A stretch of 64,000 bases of DNA from Colius striatus (taxonomy: Eukaryota > Chordata > Aves > Coliiformes > Coliidae), in NCBI RefSeq assembly GCF_028858725.1, contig NC_084759.1, positions 137,188,171-137,252,170 on the forward strand. The letters run 5' to 3'. The notes beneath the pieces were generated by a model, which had not been told where the DNA came from, searched no databases, and was given only the letters and a program-made list of their open reading frames with translations. The position numbers were made by a program, and so were the translations under genes. Shown here piece after piece: positions 54,601 through 64,000 of the stretch; position 1 is the first letter of the stretch; each line of letters opens with the position of its first letter.

Positions 54601-55645
54601 TAACCAGAATGAAAACAAGATGTAAGTAAACTCTTTCCTTCTTGTGCTAGACATTTTCTGTTGACAAAAGAGCTTGTTCCTTAACAGGAAGGCCCTATTA
54701 AAGTATACGTGTGTCAGCGGAGGCTGGATACATTTTGCAGAGAGTGGTGAAGGGAACAAGGAAAATATTTTTCTGATCTAAATTATGTTACTGGACAGTG
54801 AAAGAAATTCCTCAACTCAAAGGTCTGGTTGCTGTGAGGAGCGGTTCAACTTATTTTCTAGATGTTCACTTGGAAGTCAACACTATGCCTGCAGCATACA
54901 GCTCTGTGCTAGGCCAGACAAAGGGTAATTCTTGTCTCAGTGGAGCCTGACCCAGTCCTGTAAATCATATATGGAGGGATGTATTCAACTATAAGAGAGG
55001 CACACATTGCCCAAGCAGTCACTGCATACCCCTACGAAGGGAAAAGCAACAGCCCAACAGGGAGTGTATTGCAAGCTACATTGACTCTCAGAATTTTGGC
55101 CTAAAGGACAGAGCTGTCATGTGTCAAGAGTATGCATGAGGGGATCTAGAGGGCTATGTAACACTCAGGAATCTCACACATAAGCAAAGCAGGAAAGGAA
55201 AGAGCATATGTTTAAACTTAATTGTTTCCTGAACAAAAAGCCAAAGGCAGAATAATACCAGGCAAACCCCGTGGCCAGCTAACAGGCAATATCTTTGTGT
55301 TATATGACAATGTGCTCTGCCGGGGATGGCAGTTAAAACAAACTGAACTGAAGAGCAGTTGAAGAACATTTTACAAATTTTCAGACTGTACATAAGACAC
55401 AAGGAGGCACTAAGAAAACCATTAGGAAAGTTCTCTTGCTAACATTTAGCACCTCTACCAAGATGACAGGTTTCTACAAACAGGATTACAACAGAAATCA
55501 AAATGATTGTGTTCACATTTGCTGGATTGTGGAAACAATCATCCTGGAAAGCAAACTGATACAGAAACTACGCTACGCACAGGCAGCTACAGAAGTTGTC
55601 ATTATTCAAATCTGTTCCGTCGAGAGGGTCTGAATTCTTCTACTT

Positions 55646-55687
55646 TCATGACACCAACACTGCCCAATCACTGTCTTCTCTTCCATA
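55646..55687 (-). CDS. BCAT1: BCAT1 last coding exon segment: 13 C-terminal residues and stop
   Basis: On the minus strand, a pyrimidine-rich tract ends in TTTGTTTCAG at 55688 and is followed by codons for YGREDSDWAVLVS and TGA (55648-55646). This matches the C-terminus of cytosolic branched-chain aminotransferase 1 (typically YGRE-SDW followed by hydrophobic residues and a final Ser). BCAT2 ends differently, so the paralogue can be told apart. The junction is phase 0 and joins Gln of the previous exon (LTDIQ) to Tyr. The segment is far too short for an open-frame search and was found by looking for the expected ending. The exon continues into the 3' UTR. Confidence 0.93.
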   Translation of the reverse strand, partial: YGREDSDWAVLVS

Positions 55688-58600
55688 CTGAAACAAAGCA
55701 AAAACAGAGTTTAAAAGTTAAATGTCACAGTGTACAATTATGATAACTCCTCAAGTCTATCCTCAGAAAAGATTCATATCCACCACCCTGACAGTAGTTT
55801 GTGCTATTTCTTGCGTCTTTACTTTTGCCTTTGATTTGAGCAAAGCCTGAAGGCAGCTTGAAGCTTTATCTGTCTTCCAACAAGTAGACTAGGAAAGGGT
55901 GACACTGACACTCGCTAGAGATGATACAGGATAGTCTTGCTTCACCAGAGCTTTCATCAATTTAATACAGTTATTCCCTGAGGTCAGTTCATTAATTCAT
56001 TCATAATTATGCTCCTGCTCAAGCTCACATAAACAAATACATTTGTTTTTACTTCTTTTTATTTTCAAAGTAGCGTTTTATTACAGCGCTCTGATTTAAT
56101 GTGAAATAAAACTCATCAAAACTACCACAGAGTACAGTTAGAGAGAATTGTAACCCAAATAAAACAAGTTGTCCTTCCATATACAAACTAATAGGATCAC
56201 TGGGCAGAAACCCACCACAAGGAGCTGTATCCCTTCCAGGGGAGCAGACAGTCCCAAGGCAGTACTCTTGGTGTTAAACTGGCTCCATGTTCTAAAGCTC
56301 TCCGTAAACAGTCCTGTAAACAATGCTCCGGGGAACCCCAAAAACACACATAGGGCTCAAGCATGTAAGGGAAGCAGAGGTGGATAAACTAGGAGCAGGT
56401 GTAAGTTGGGAGCCCTTTCCCTTATAGTACCATCCATGTTCAGGGAGCTTGAAAACACTTTTCACCAAGGAATATTGTTTTTAGAAGCTTTATGTAGGCT
56501 GAAAAGATCACTTGATGGTAATTCCTCCAGAGAAGATAAAAGGAATTTCCTCCAATACAGGTTTTGCATCAGCAGGAAAGGAGATGCAGGGACATTAAAG
56601 TGTGAGTAAGACATCACCTTCAAATGAAGATGAGCCAGAAAAACACTCCTGTAGATCCATAAAGGAATTATGTTCAATATGCTTGTGTTTTACTCTTTAT
56701 TCTAGTAGGTAAATGACCTCCATGTGTATCACATCTACTTTTTCTTTTTACTACCGATTCTGCTGGTCCCGTTCTGCAGCCTACAATGTGTTTGACTAAA
56801 CACTGGTATGGTGATACACAGGAACACAGACCAATTACTTGTTCAAAGGATTTCCAGCTTTCATTCCCAGATGTAAGCCAGCCTTGGGAACTCTAATCAA
56901 GGAAAATCAGCTGTATCATTAGTTTAACCACAAAGCACTGGATTACCTTCATATGAGGGAATTTTTTGGAGGATGGGGGGTGCGGGAACTGGGGCTGTTT
57001 AGTCTGGAGGAGATTGAGGGCTGATCTTATTAACATTTATAAATATCTAAAGGGTGGGTGTCAGGAGGTTGGGATATCCCGCTTTTCTATAGTAGATAGT
57101 AACAGGACAAGGGATAATGAGGTGAAGCTGGAACACAAAAAGTTCCACTTAAACGTAAGAAAAAATTATTTCACCGTGAGAGTGATGGAGCCCTGGCACA
57201 GGCTGCCCAGGGGGGTTGTGGAGTCTCCTTCCTTGGAGGTCTTCAAGACCCACCTGGACATGTTCCTATGCGACCTGATCTAGGTGAACCTATGTCTGCA
57301 GGGGGGTTGGACCAGATGATCTCTAAAGGTCCCTTCCAACCCCTACCATTCTATGATTCTATGACCTTTACATTACTGTTCCTCAAAGAAAAGGTGGCAC
57401 TCTCACCTCTTCCAAATCAGAAAGCAGGCAAAAGCCAGATGATTATTGGTCAGTATTGCTGGCTTTAGGTAGCAGTATCATTTAATGTTTCATGCTGACT
57501 TCAGAAATTGCAAGGGCTGGCCTGAGTAGCCATTTGACTACAGTTTAAACAGGCTTCCAGAATCAAAAGGGGAATGAAGATGTTGGATCACAATCAACGT
57601 TTTCATTCCAGAAATCAAAACAGAACTAGCTGCCTTTTCTGATTCTCTCAAAGACTTTATGAAGACTAGTCAATATAATCTCTCCTTTCTTACCCCACAG
57701 GTCTTGCTTTACAAAAATTAACATATACATTCTCCTTCCCTGGCTGTTTTCCACCAGCCTATCCATTTAGATTGTGAGGCTTTGAGGAAGACTGGGTTTT
57801 TGACTAAATGTTCAATGATGTCTTGACTGTAGTGTTTAAAAGTACTTTATATCATGTAGTATAAACAGTATTTATTATCTTCTACCCACTCCTTACAAGC
57901 TGCATCCTGATCTACACTTTAAAGGATATAGAAAAAGCTTGTTTGTTCTCAAAGCATAGAACACAAAACTAAAAAAAAATCTGAATGGTATTTCAGTGCG
58001 TGTATTCTCAGATAAAAGAATTTCATCTCTAAATCTTCTAACTCAAGCAGTTACAGAAGACAGTGTACTATGACTAATTCATTCATAAGCACATCATTAC
58101 TGTATACAATGTAAATGATTTAATCTAAAATCTTTGTCAGTCTTTAGTAATCGTGATTTCCACTCAGTGATAGGAAGGGAAATGTATATTGTAGTGCTAC
58201 TACTGTCTCTGTCAATTGGCATGAAAAATGGAATCAGTTCTGCCCATGAGTTTCTAATTTGTCACTCTAGCTCTAGTTGCACTGAGCAGCTGTTCAAATC
58301 CAAAGAAATCCTGTTGAACACAAGAGGACTCGCAAAAAGACAATGAGCAGCAGAAAACAAGACTTGGAAACACAATAATGAAGATAATCTGAAAATGTTT
58401 AAAAAGCATACATTGTACACAAGGGAATCAGTATAATGATATTGGATATGGAGCCCTGCTCCTCTTGGTCACGGGTTTGAATATAGGACAATGTTGGTAC
58501 TGAGAATTTTTACTTTTTTTTTTTTTTTACAAATGTCAGTTGCCCAACATGAAATGGATTCGTTGTCCTAGTTTAGGTTAACAACACAGAAACCAAGGCT

Positions 58601-61314
58601 GCGTTTGGCTCTAATTTCCATCGCATTTTAATCTTCAGAACCGGAATGTTCTTTGGAATAACAGCCTAGACTGTCCAACTGACATGACAACAGTCAAATG
58701 ATACTGCAAAGAGACCTTTATTTTTTCTTTTCCTCTCCTGGTAGAATACATATAAGATCTTTTTGAAAGATCTTGAAAACTCCCCTGACATTTTAAGAAT
58801 ATTATACATTCCATTTTGTGTGTTGCAGCATTGTTTTCTGTATGACAACCTGCAGTCCATTTGGATATGAGCTCATCTCTCCACAGAAAGACAGAAAAGG
58901 GCAGAAACACAATCAGCAACAACTGATTGACTCTTGAAAGGGAAAGAGCCATCAAACAATGAAGTGTTCTAACTCTCCTGTTTTTTTTTAAAGAAGGAAG
59001 AAATCCCAGAAGTAAACAGTAACAGTACTTTCCAGGAGTGATGGATTTACTCTTGGCATGTAACTAACGAACACATGGTAAGTACACGGTTGAAAGGCAA
59101 AAAGGTCCATATGCATAGTTGTAAAGTGGAAAGATATAGGTTAGCAGCAATGTTTTCATCCTCCTCCTAAGTCTTGGTTGGGGGGTGGAAAAGCAGGATG
59201 ATTGTGAAATGCATAGAAGGAAGCCTCAGAGAGCAGGTTGGATGGAGAAAGATACATTCCAGTCTTGTTTTCTAAAACAGAATTCTGTATTTCTCTTCTT
59301 GAAAAGGCACTTGCTCTTCTCATGGCACAAACTGCTAAAGCAGTACCTATTCCCACATTTAACACCCAATAGTGTTCTAAGAACAGGTCTCAACTCTTCC
59401 TGATGCTCAGCTGTTGCATGACTGCATTTACAAGTGATTAGCGGAGACTCAAATTGATCACAAATTGTTGAAGGCCCTAATATATATTGCAAAAGCATCA
59501 CATAGACATCAGAAGGTAACACAGGAGTTACACAAGTGCTTTCAGACATTAAAGATAGACAGTTGACATACTTAACAAAATAGCTTTAATACAGAGTAGG
59601 GAGCTATGTAAAGAGATCAGTATGTATCACAATGAAAAGTGTGTAATAAATATGGACATATGGCAACAACCAAAAAAATAAATGATGGACACCAACTGTT
59701 ATTTCGGAAGGGTGCATCAAGACCCTTGGGATGAAAAAGACAAAACAGAACTGTGGTATGTAGTGAGATTCTGGAGAAAGGCTACTGTGTATTCTTACAT
59801 AGTAAGATGATTAAGATGTTACATGAAACTGAGCTGGGAACATGGAATACTAAGGCTTTTCTTCCCCTCAACAAATAACAAAATGTAGAACTAAGTGTGC
59901 CTGTTATTCTTCCCAGCCATCAGTCTGACTGAAGAGAAACTGATTTCAACAGAAATGAGATGGGAGAGTGTCTCTTTTTGCCCCTATGAAGGTTAGCTTA
60001 GCCATTAACACTAAAGGTATGAGAATATCAGGAATTCTTTCTTCCCTGAGTTGCAGATAGAATGTCCAATACTAAACTAAAGAAGTGCCGATCCCAGGTC
60101 ATCTTCCTAGTGGAAAATAATCATGTGGTCTTGCTGTATTGAACTACAAGGCTTAGGAACTTCCCATTGAGTAAGACTGCCTCATCCTACCTGAATTAAG
60201 CAATGAAAAAGCCCACACTGAATAGCTATGGATTTAAATTTGGACTGTAAACATTATATAAATTAACTTGCTTATCAAGGGGTTTTACGTGGGTCAGCAT
60301 ATGACAGCAGATTACAATTCATGAGCAGTTTTTGTTTGGGATCTCATCAGAAGAACCTTGTATGAGATTATTTTTACACACTAGTAAAGGGCCTGTAAAA
60401 TATAAAAGTCCATTTTAGGACTATTCTTTAGAAAGTTACGAGTGCTTTATGGGATTCATAGAATTGTTATGTGGTGCAGTAGATCTCATAATCTTTCAAA
60501 AAGATTCTTAGTAGTAAGTCTAAGAACATCTCAAGCCAAAAGCTAAGAATGAAGAACAGTAACAACCAGACTTGATTTGAAGAAATCATGATAATACTGC
60601 CAAGCAGCTGATACCAGATATTAAATAAGGGAGCTTGTAACTTGCCAAGACCTACTCCTATCCCCAAATCCCCCCCACCATAAACTACACCAAATAAGGA
60701 AAACAAAATAGGCTTAATTAAAATAAGAAGGGCCACCATATGCTGCTCAATTGACTTTACCTGAAATGGTATTGACACCTATGCCCTGACACGGAGGCAC
60801 ACTGAAGCACAAATTCCAAATAGACTTTGATATTTAGCAAATAACAGAGGAAGGAAGTGGTTTAGGAACAAGAAGTAACTATATGATTGTAAAGATGCTG
60901 AGAAACGTAACAAGTGATAGCTGGCTGCACCCATTAAGTGCTGACTGCTTTACTGATCTCTATCGATTAGCTCAAATTCATTTGTGATTGTGGTTATTAG
61001 ATGCTTCGCAACACTATTTTTTTCCCTTAAAAAGGAACCTGTAACAACAGTACTGGATTTCACAGATGACAGTAATATCTTACAACTCACATCCAGCTTC
61101 CATGATGAACAGGGAAAAAATATATCACTCTCCATCCATATCTTACTTTCTCAAGACAAAAAACCAAAAAGGTAGAATAACCACACCACACAGAAGTGCC
61201 TGTGTTATTAAATAATGATGCCTATAGCACCATTATTTAAACAAATATTTTCCAGTGTTTTCAAACATTCACCTTTTATTATTTTAGCTGTTTAAAGTTG
61301 AGGAAGCACCTTAC
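55688..61314 (-). other. BCAT1 last intron (5,627 bp)
   Basis: The intron is bounded by a GTAAGG donor directly below 61315 and a TTTCAG acceptor at 55688, with a T-rich tract before the acceptor. It contains an antisense CR1 fragment (56958-57363) and a T run near 58514-58528. Otherwise no recognisable features were seen. Confidence 0.88.
56958..57363 (+). mobile_element. CR1 LINE 3' fragment inside the BCAT1 intron
   Basis: A 5'-truncated CR1 copy is antisense to BCAT1. The open stretch 56966-57283 carries [39 protein letters not shown] and SLEVFKTHLDMFLCDLI, the C-terminus of CR1 pol. The 3' UTR reads GGGTTGGACCAGATGATCTC then TAAAGGTCCCTTCCAACCCC and ends CATTCTATGATTCTATGA. It is the same subfamily as the 12-13.8 kb copy. 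A small deletion removes part of the SLEKRR block near 57010. Confidence 0.93.
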
Positions 61315-61389
61315 CTGTATATCTGTCAACTTATTCAGGAAGCGAGTTGTTAACTGAGGTCCATTCTCCATAGTTGGGATGTGCAAATG
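61315..61389 (-). CDS. BCAT1: BCAT1 penultimate coding exon (25 codons)
   Basis: The minus strand gives HLHIPTMENGPQ, then LTTRFLNKLTDIQ. HIPTMENGP is a hallmark of animal branched-chain aminotransferases, and KLTDIQ followed by YGRE in the next exon is specific to the cytosolic form BCAT1. The acceptor is a long pyrimidine tract (TCTCTCCCTCCCTGCCCTCC) followed by GATGTCAG, and the donor is CAG/GTAAGG. Both boundaries are phase 0. It joins the upstream exon's KGK to HLHIP, corresponding to the variable short loop before HIPTMENG in the family. This region forms part of the C-terminal large domain of the fold-type IV PLP enzyme. It is too short to appear as a stand-alone open frame. Confidence 0.95.
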
Positions 61390-62433
61390 CTGACATCGAA
61401 TAAAGGAGGGCAGGGAGGGAGAGAGAAAAACATGTAATAATAGCTTAATATACATATGAATATCTTGGGGTCACTAAGAATTTTAATAAATATTTATGAA
61501 GCTTTCTAGATCTCCTTAAAAAAGACGACAGGCCATCCCAGTGAGAAGTTTGACTAGTTGAATTATGTGTTTTCAAACAAGGGCTAATCTAAGCCTTCCA
61601 AAAAGGAGGGTATATTGTACAGGCAAGAGTAGTAACACTATATACAGTGTTTCATTTCAAAGTACACTGTGTAGAAACACAATGGATACAGTTATCAACA
61701 CTCAGCACCTTATATTATCTTAGCATTTGACAAGAGCAATATATTTATTGCATCTTATTAATTCAAGTAGTATGACCTAAAGGACTTTTGCTCTGCTTGT
61801 TTCTTGTAATGGAACAAGGAACATCCATAAATGCAGCTGCAATAATGCAGCCTTCTGAACTACCACTATGCTGGCTAAATAACACCAAGTCAGCTTAAGA
61901 GTTTCAATGCCTGTGGAATTCCACCTATGCAGAAGAAATCTCCCATATGGTGTACAGTAGGTGGAAGCAGCTGTGCACCCTCCTGAAACAGGAGGTGAAG
62001 GAGAGATGAATTTGAGAAGAAAAAAATGCAGTGTTTCAGAAATTTGGTTCCCTGTGAAAGCCTTTCCTCTCCTCATCTTTTCCAGGTGCCTTACCTTTGG
62101 AAAAAAATGTCCAAAAAAAGAAAACAGGGGAGGATGCATTTTTGTATATTTTCAAATAGCCTGGGAGCTGAAAAACTATTTTTTTTTCTTTTAAGTTTTC
62201 CTGGAAATTGAGATTTTATTACTTTAACTATTAAAATAATCCAGAAGATGACAGTGAAAGTTCTTTTCTGACACCACAGCAATAACTCACTTGGGAAACA
62301 ACACACAGACACTGTTCCTCTTTCCATGAGCCTCTGGCTAGCGATCCTTTTCTACTTCATTTTGTGCTTCAGCTGCAATTAATTATGGAAAAGCTCTGAA
62401 TAAAGAAGGAAAAAAAAATAGACTTTTTCTTAC
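61390..62433 (-). other. BCAT1 intron (1,044 bp)
   Basis: The intron runs from the GTAAGA donor below 62434 to the CAG acceptor at 61390. A chance 120-codon minus-strand frame (61777-62139) lies inside it. No repeat was recognised. Confidence 0.88.
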
Positions 62434-62574
62434 CTTGCCCTTATATAAAATTTTAGAGATAGGACATACAATACAAGCTGTTCCAGCACCAAACATCTCC
62501 TTTACTCTTTTCTCTTCCAAGGCAGCTGTCAGGTCATTCATGGTGATGTATCGCTCAGACACTTTAAATTCTCC
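62434..62574 (-). CDS. BCAT1: BCAT1 coding exon with the CXXC redox motif (47 codons)
   Basis: The minus strand encodes [31 protein letters not shown], then [16 protein letters not shown]. This is the C-terminal part of cytosolic branched-chain-amino-acid aminotransferase, the PLP enzyme that swaps the amino group of leucine, isoleucine or valine with 2-oxoglutarate/glutamate. The GTA segment lies at the active site. CIVC is the CXXC pair (Cys335/Cys338 in human BCATc) that makes animal BCATs redox-sensitive, and both cysteines are intact here. FKVSERY and YKGK fit BCAT1 better than BCAT2 (where FRVVER and YEGK are typical). The acceptor is TTCTTCCTGTGCAG and the donor is AAG/GTAAGA, both phase 0. 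The PLP-binding lysine lies in an upstream exon outside the window. Confidence 0.96.
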
Positions 62575-64000
62575 CTGCACAGGAAGAATCAACCATAATA
62601 ACTGTAAAAAGCTTTAAAATTATTTATATTGTTTTCCATGTTGAAACATCCCTAACAGAACTATTAGGCTAGTTTTAGCTGTGATCTTTTCAAATCTCTC
62701 AGTATCACACAAGATAGACTCTAACCAAATGTATGACTTGTCAAGGAAGCCAGTGGTGTGCCAGACACAATGCTGACAATTCAGTGGCACGTCCCCCTGA
62801 TTTGGTATGGAATATCCATATTGCATTAGAGAATAAAACAGCAGAATTTGTCATGGTTTCTGTGACAGAGGGGCTGACTATTCATGGTCTCTAGCACGCT
62901 ACAGCTTATGTCAAAATTACTCAATAGTGTCAAGAGAGCTTTGCATCTCACACTCAGACAATTCCTGAACAAAATACATTCCATTAATTCCACCTGAAAT
63001 GCCAACTAAATGTGATATATTTCTTTATTCCCTGGTGAAATTTTGCACTGTAGCCTTCATACAGCTGTCACACACAATTAACTGTACCGCAGGTGTAAGT
63101 AAAACAATTCGCATTGGACAGTTGCAAGACATAAGTGTTTTACCTTCTACTAGTGTTGAAGAATGCATAGCAGCTGATTGAGTGCACAGTAACTGACTGA
63201 GAGGACGTGTTTAAAGAACAAAAATAAATACGAAACCTTGAAATTTTCATTTCATGGATTTATGTGGACACTATTGTCCTATTAAACCAAACTAAAGCTT
63301 AGCCCCTGTTTTATATGCAAACTCCTTAACAAGAAACAGAGATGCTTACTCCAGCAGAAAACACGATTAGCTCTGGACAGGATAATATTTGGAGAGAGAG
63401 GTAAGGACACCACGCAAGCAGAATTTCAGATATGTCAAGGAATAGAGATCAGGAAGAAAACAACCACCTTTATGAGAGTAGAACACACCTAATTATTGAA
63501 GAGGACTGAGGTGAGAGTCTGGTATCTCACAAATAAGCCCTATCAACTGGGAATATCTGCCTGTCTTGTAAAGGAGATGGGACTTAGAAGTGTGCATGCA
63601 TAGCATGCGTATCTGCACTAGGGGAGCACCAACTTGAATAAAGACAAATAAGAGTTTAGTACAGGACAACAAGTGGCACACACAGACCATGAAGTACATG
63701 TCTAGCTCTCTTCACTGCAAACTAGATATAAGCGATATAACTTGGAACTGCATTTCAGGAAGTCTTTTGGCTAAAGGTGTTTGGAAGCTAAGTTAATACC
63801 ATAGGGAAAGTACCACACATGCCCATGTTACTCCTTTTATTATTCCCTAAACGTAAGCCTGCCAAAACGAGGAGGCAAGATACTGAGCTTGATGAGCCTC
63901 TGGCTGCATAGTGTTCTTGTCCAAGCCACAACAAAGCTTTTGAATACAGTACAGAGTGAACAGTTTGCTGCACTTCAAGATATGAGGTAGTCCCAAGTAT
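62575..64000 (-). other. BCAT1 upstream intron, partial (at least 1.4 kb)
   Basis: The preceding BCAT1 exon (expected to end in an ILDLA..W-type segment) was looked for on the minus strand up to the window end and not found, so this is intron. A near-palindromic GCATGC-rich word lies at about 63591-63610. Nothing else is recognised. Confidence 0.75.

Larger units (their letters stand above)
48396..55645 (-). other. Proposed BCAT1 3' UTR (long form)
   Basis: Directly after the BCAT1 stop codon, the minus strand runs about 7.2 kb to a canonical poly(A) signal at 48416-48421. The segment contains no recognisable CR1, unlike the DNA on both sides, and mammalian BCAT1 mRNAs are known to have 3' UTRs of several kilobases. 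Alternative AATAAA words lie on the minus strand at 53553-53558 and 49997-50002, so shorter forms are possible. The start of the UTR is certain given the stop codon, but the end is inference. The 121-codon plus-strand frame at 53520-53885 lies antisense within this region and is not considered a gene. Confidence 0.5.

Noticed and set aside
61777..62139. 120-codon minus-strand frame between two BCAT1 exons
   Set aside because: It lies wholly inside an intron with well-placed splice sites on both sides, and it does not resemble any BCAT segment.
62575..64000. Search for the next upstream BCAT1 exon
   Set aside because: No minus-strand segment resembling the expected exon with a following GT donor was found, so the exon is outside the window.
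1..64000. CRISPR arrays, operons, tRNA or rRNA genes
   Set aside because: No regularly spaced direct repeats, cloverleaf-compatible sequences or rRNA words were seen. The window is eukaryotic.

Overview
The window looks like AT-rich vertebrate DNA, most likely from a bird. Every recognisable transposon is a CR1-type LINE, identified by the reverse-transcriptase frame and by 3' tails ending in ATTCTATGAT-like octamers. Repeats are sparse, as is typical of birds. The species cannot be told from the sequence, and a crocodile or turtle is not strictly excluded.

One protein-coding gene is supported: the 3' end of BCAT1, the cytosolic branched-chain aminotransferase, on the minus strand. Three coding exons are readable. 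They lie at 62434-62574 (47 codons, carrying the CXXC redox motif), 61315-61389 (25 codons) and 55646-55687 (13 codons plus stop). All junctions are phase 0, with GT donors and AG acceptors preceded by pyrimidine tracts. The rest of the gene lies above position 64000. The 3' UTR cannot be bounded with certainty. A good poly(A) signal at 48416-48421 suggests about 7.2 kb, and a perfect let-7 8-mer sits about 0.2 kb upstream of it.

The other 48 kb is non-coding as far as can be seen. In human 12p12.1 the flank downstream of BCAT1 leads to the 5' end of SOX5, so this is probably the BCAT1-SOX5 intergenic desert; that is inference from synteny. It contains a 5'-truncated, frameshifted CR1 copy with a readable RT domain (12046-13808), smaller CR1 pieces near 4.4, 27.8, 40.4, 44.9 and 46.9 kb, and one more at 57.0 kb inside the last BCAT1 intron. 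It also has a very large 760-bp TTTTC pentanucleotide array (30761-31520), small CA, TA and AAAT microsatellites, a 36-bp tandem duplication and a GC-rich islet near 9 kb. Almost all open frames here are chance frames or transposon frames.

No CRISPR, operon, tRNA, rRNA or novel multi-gene system is visible. The points most worth a second look are the pentanucleotide array with its blocks of variant motifs, the BCAT1 3' end (13-codon terminal coding segment, long putative 3' UTR, let-7 site), and a few AT-rich segments rich in homeodomain, POU and SOX-like words that may be conserved enhancers.
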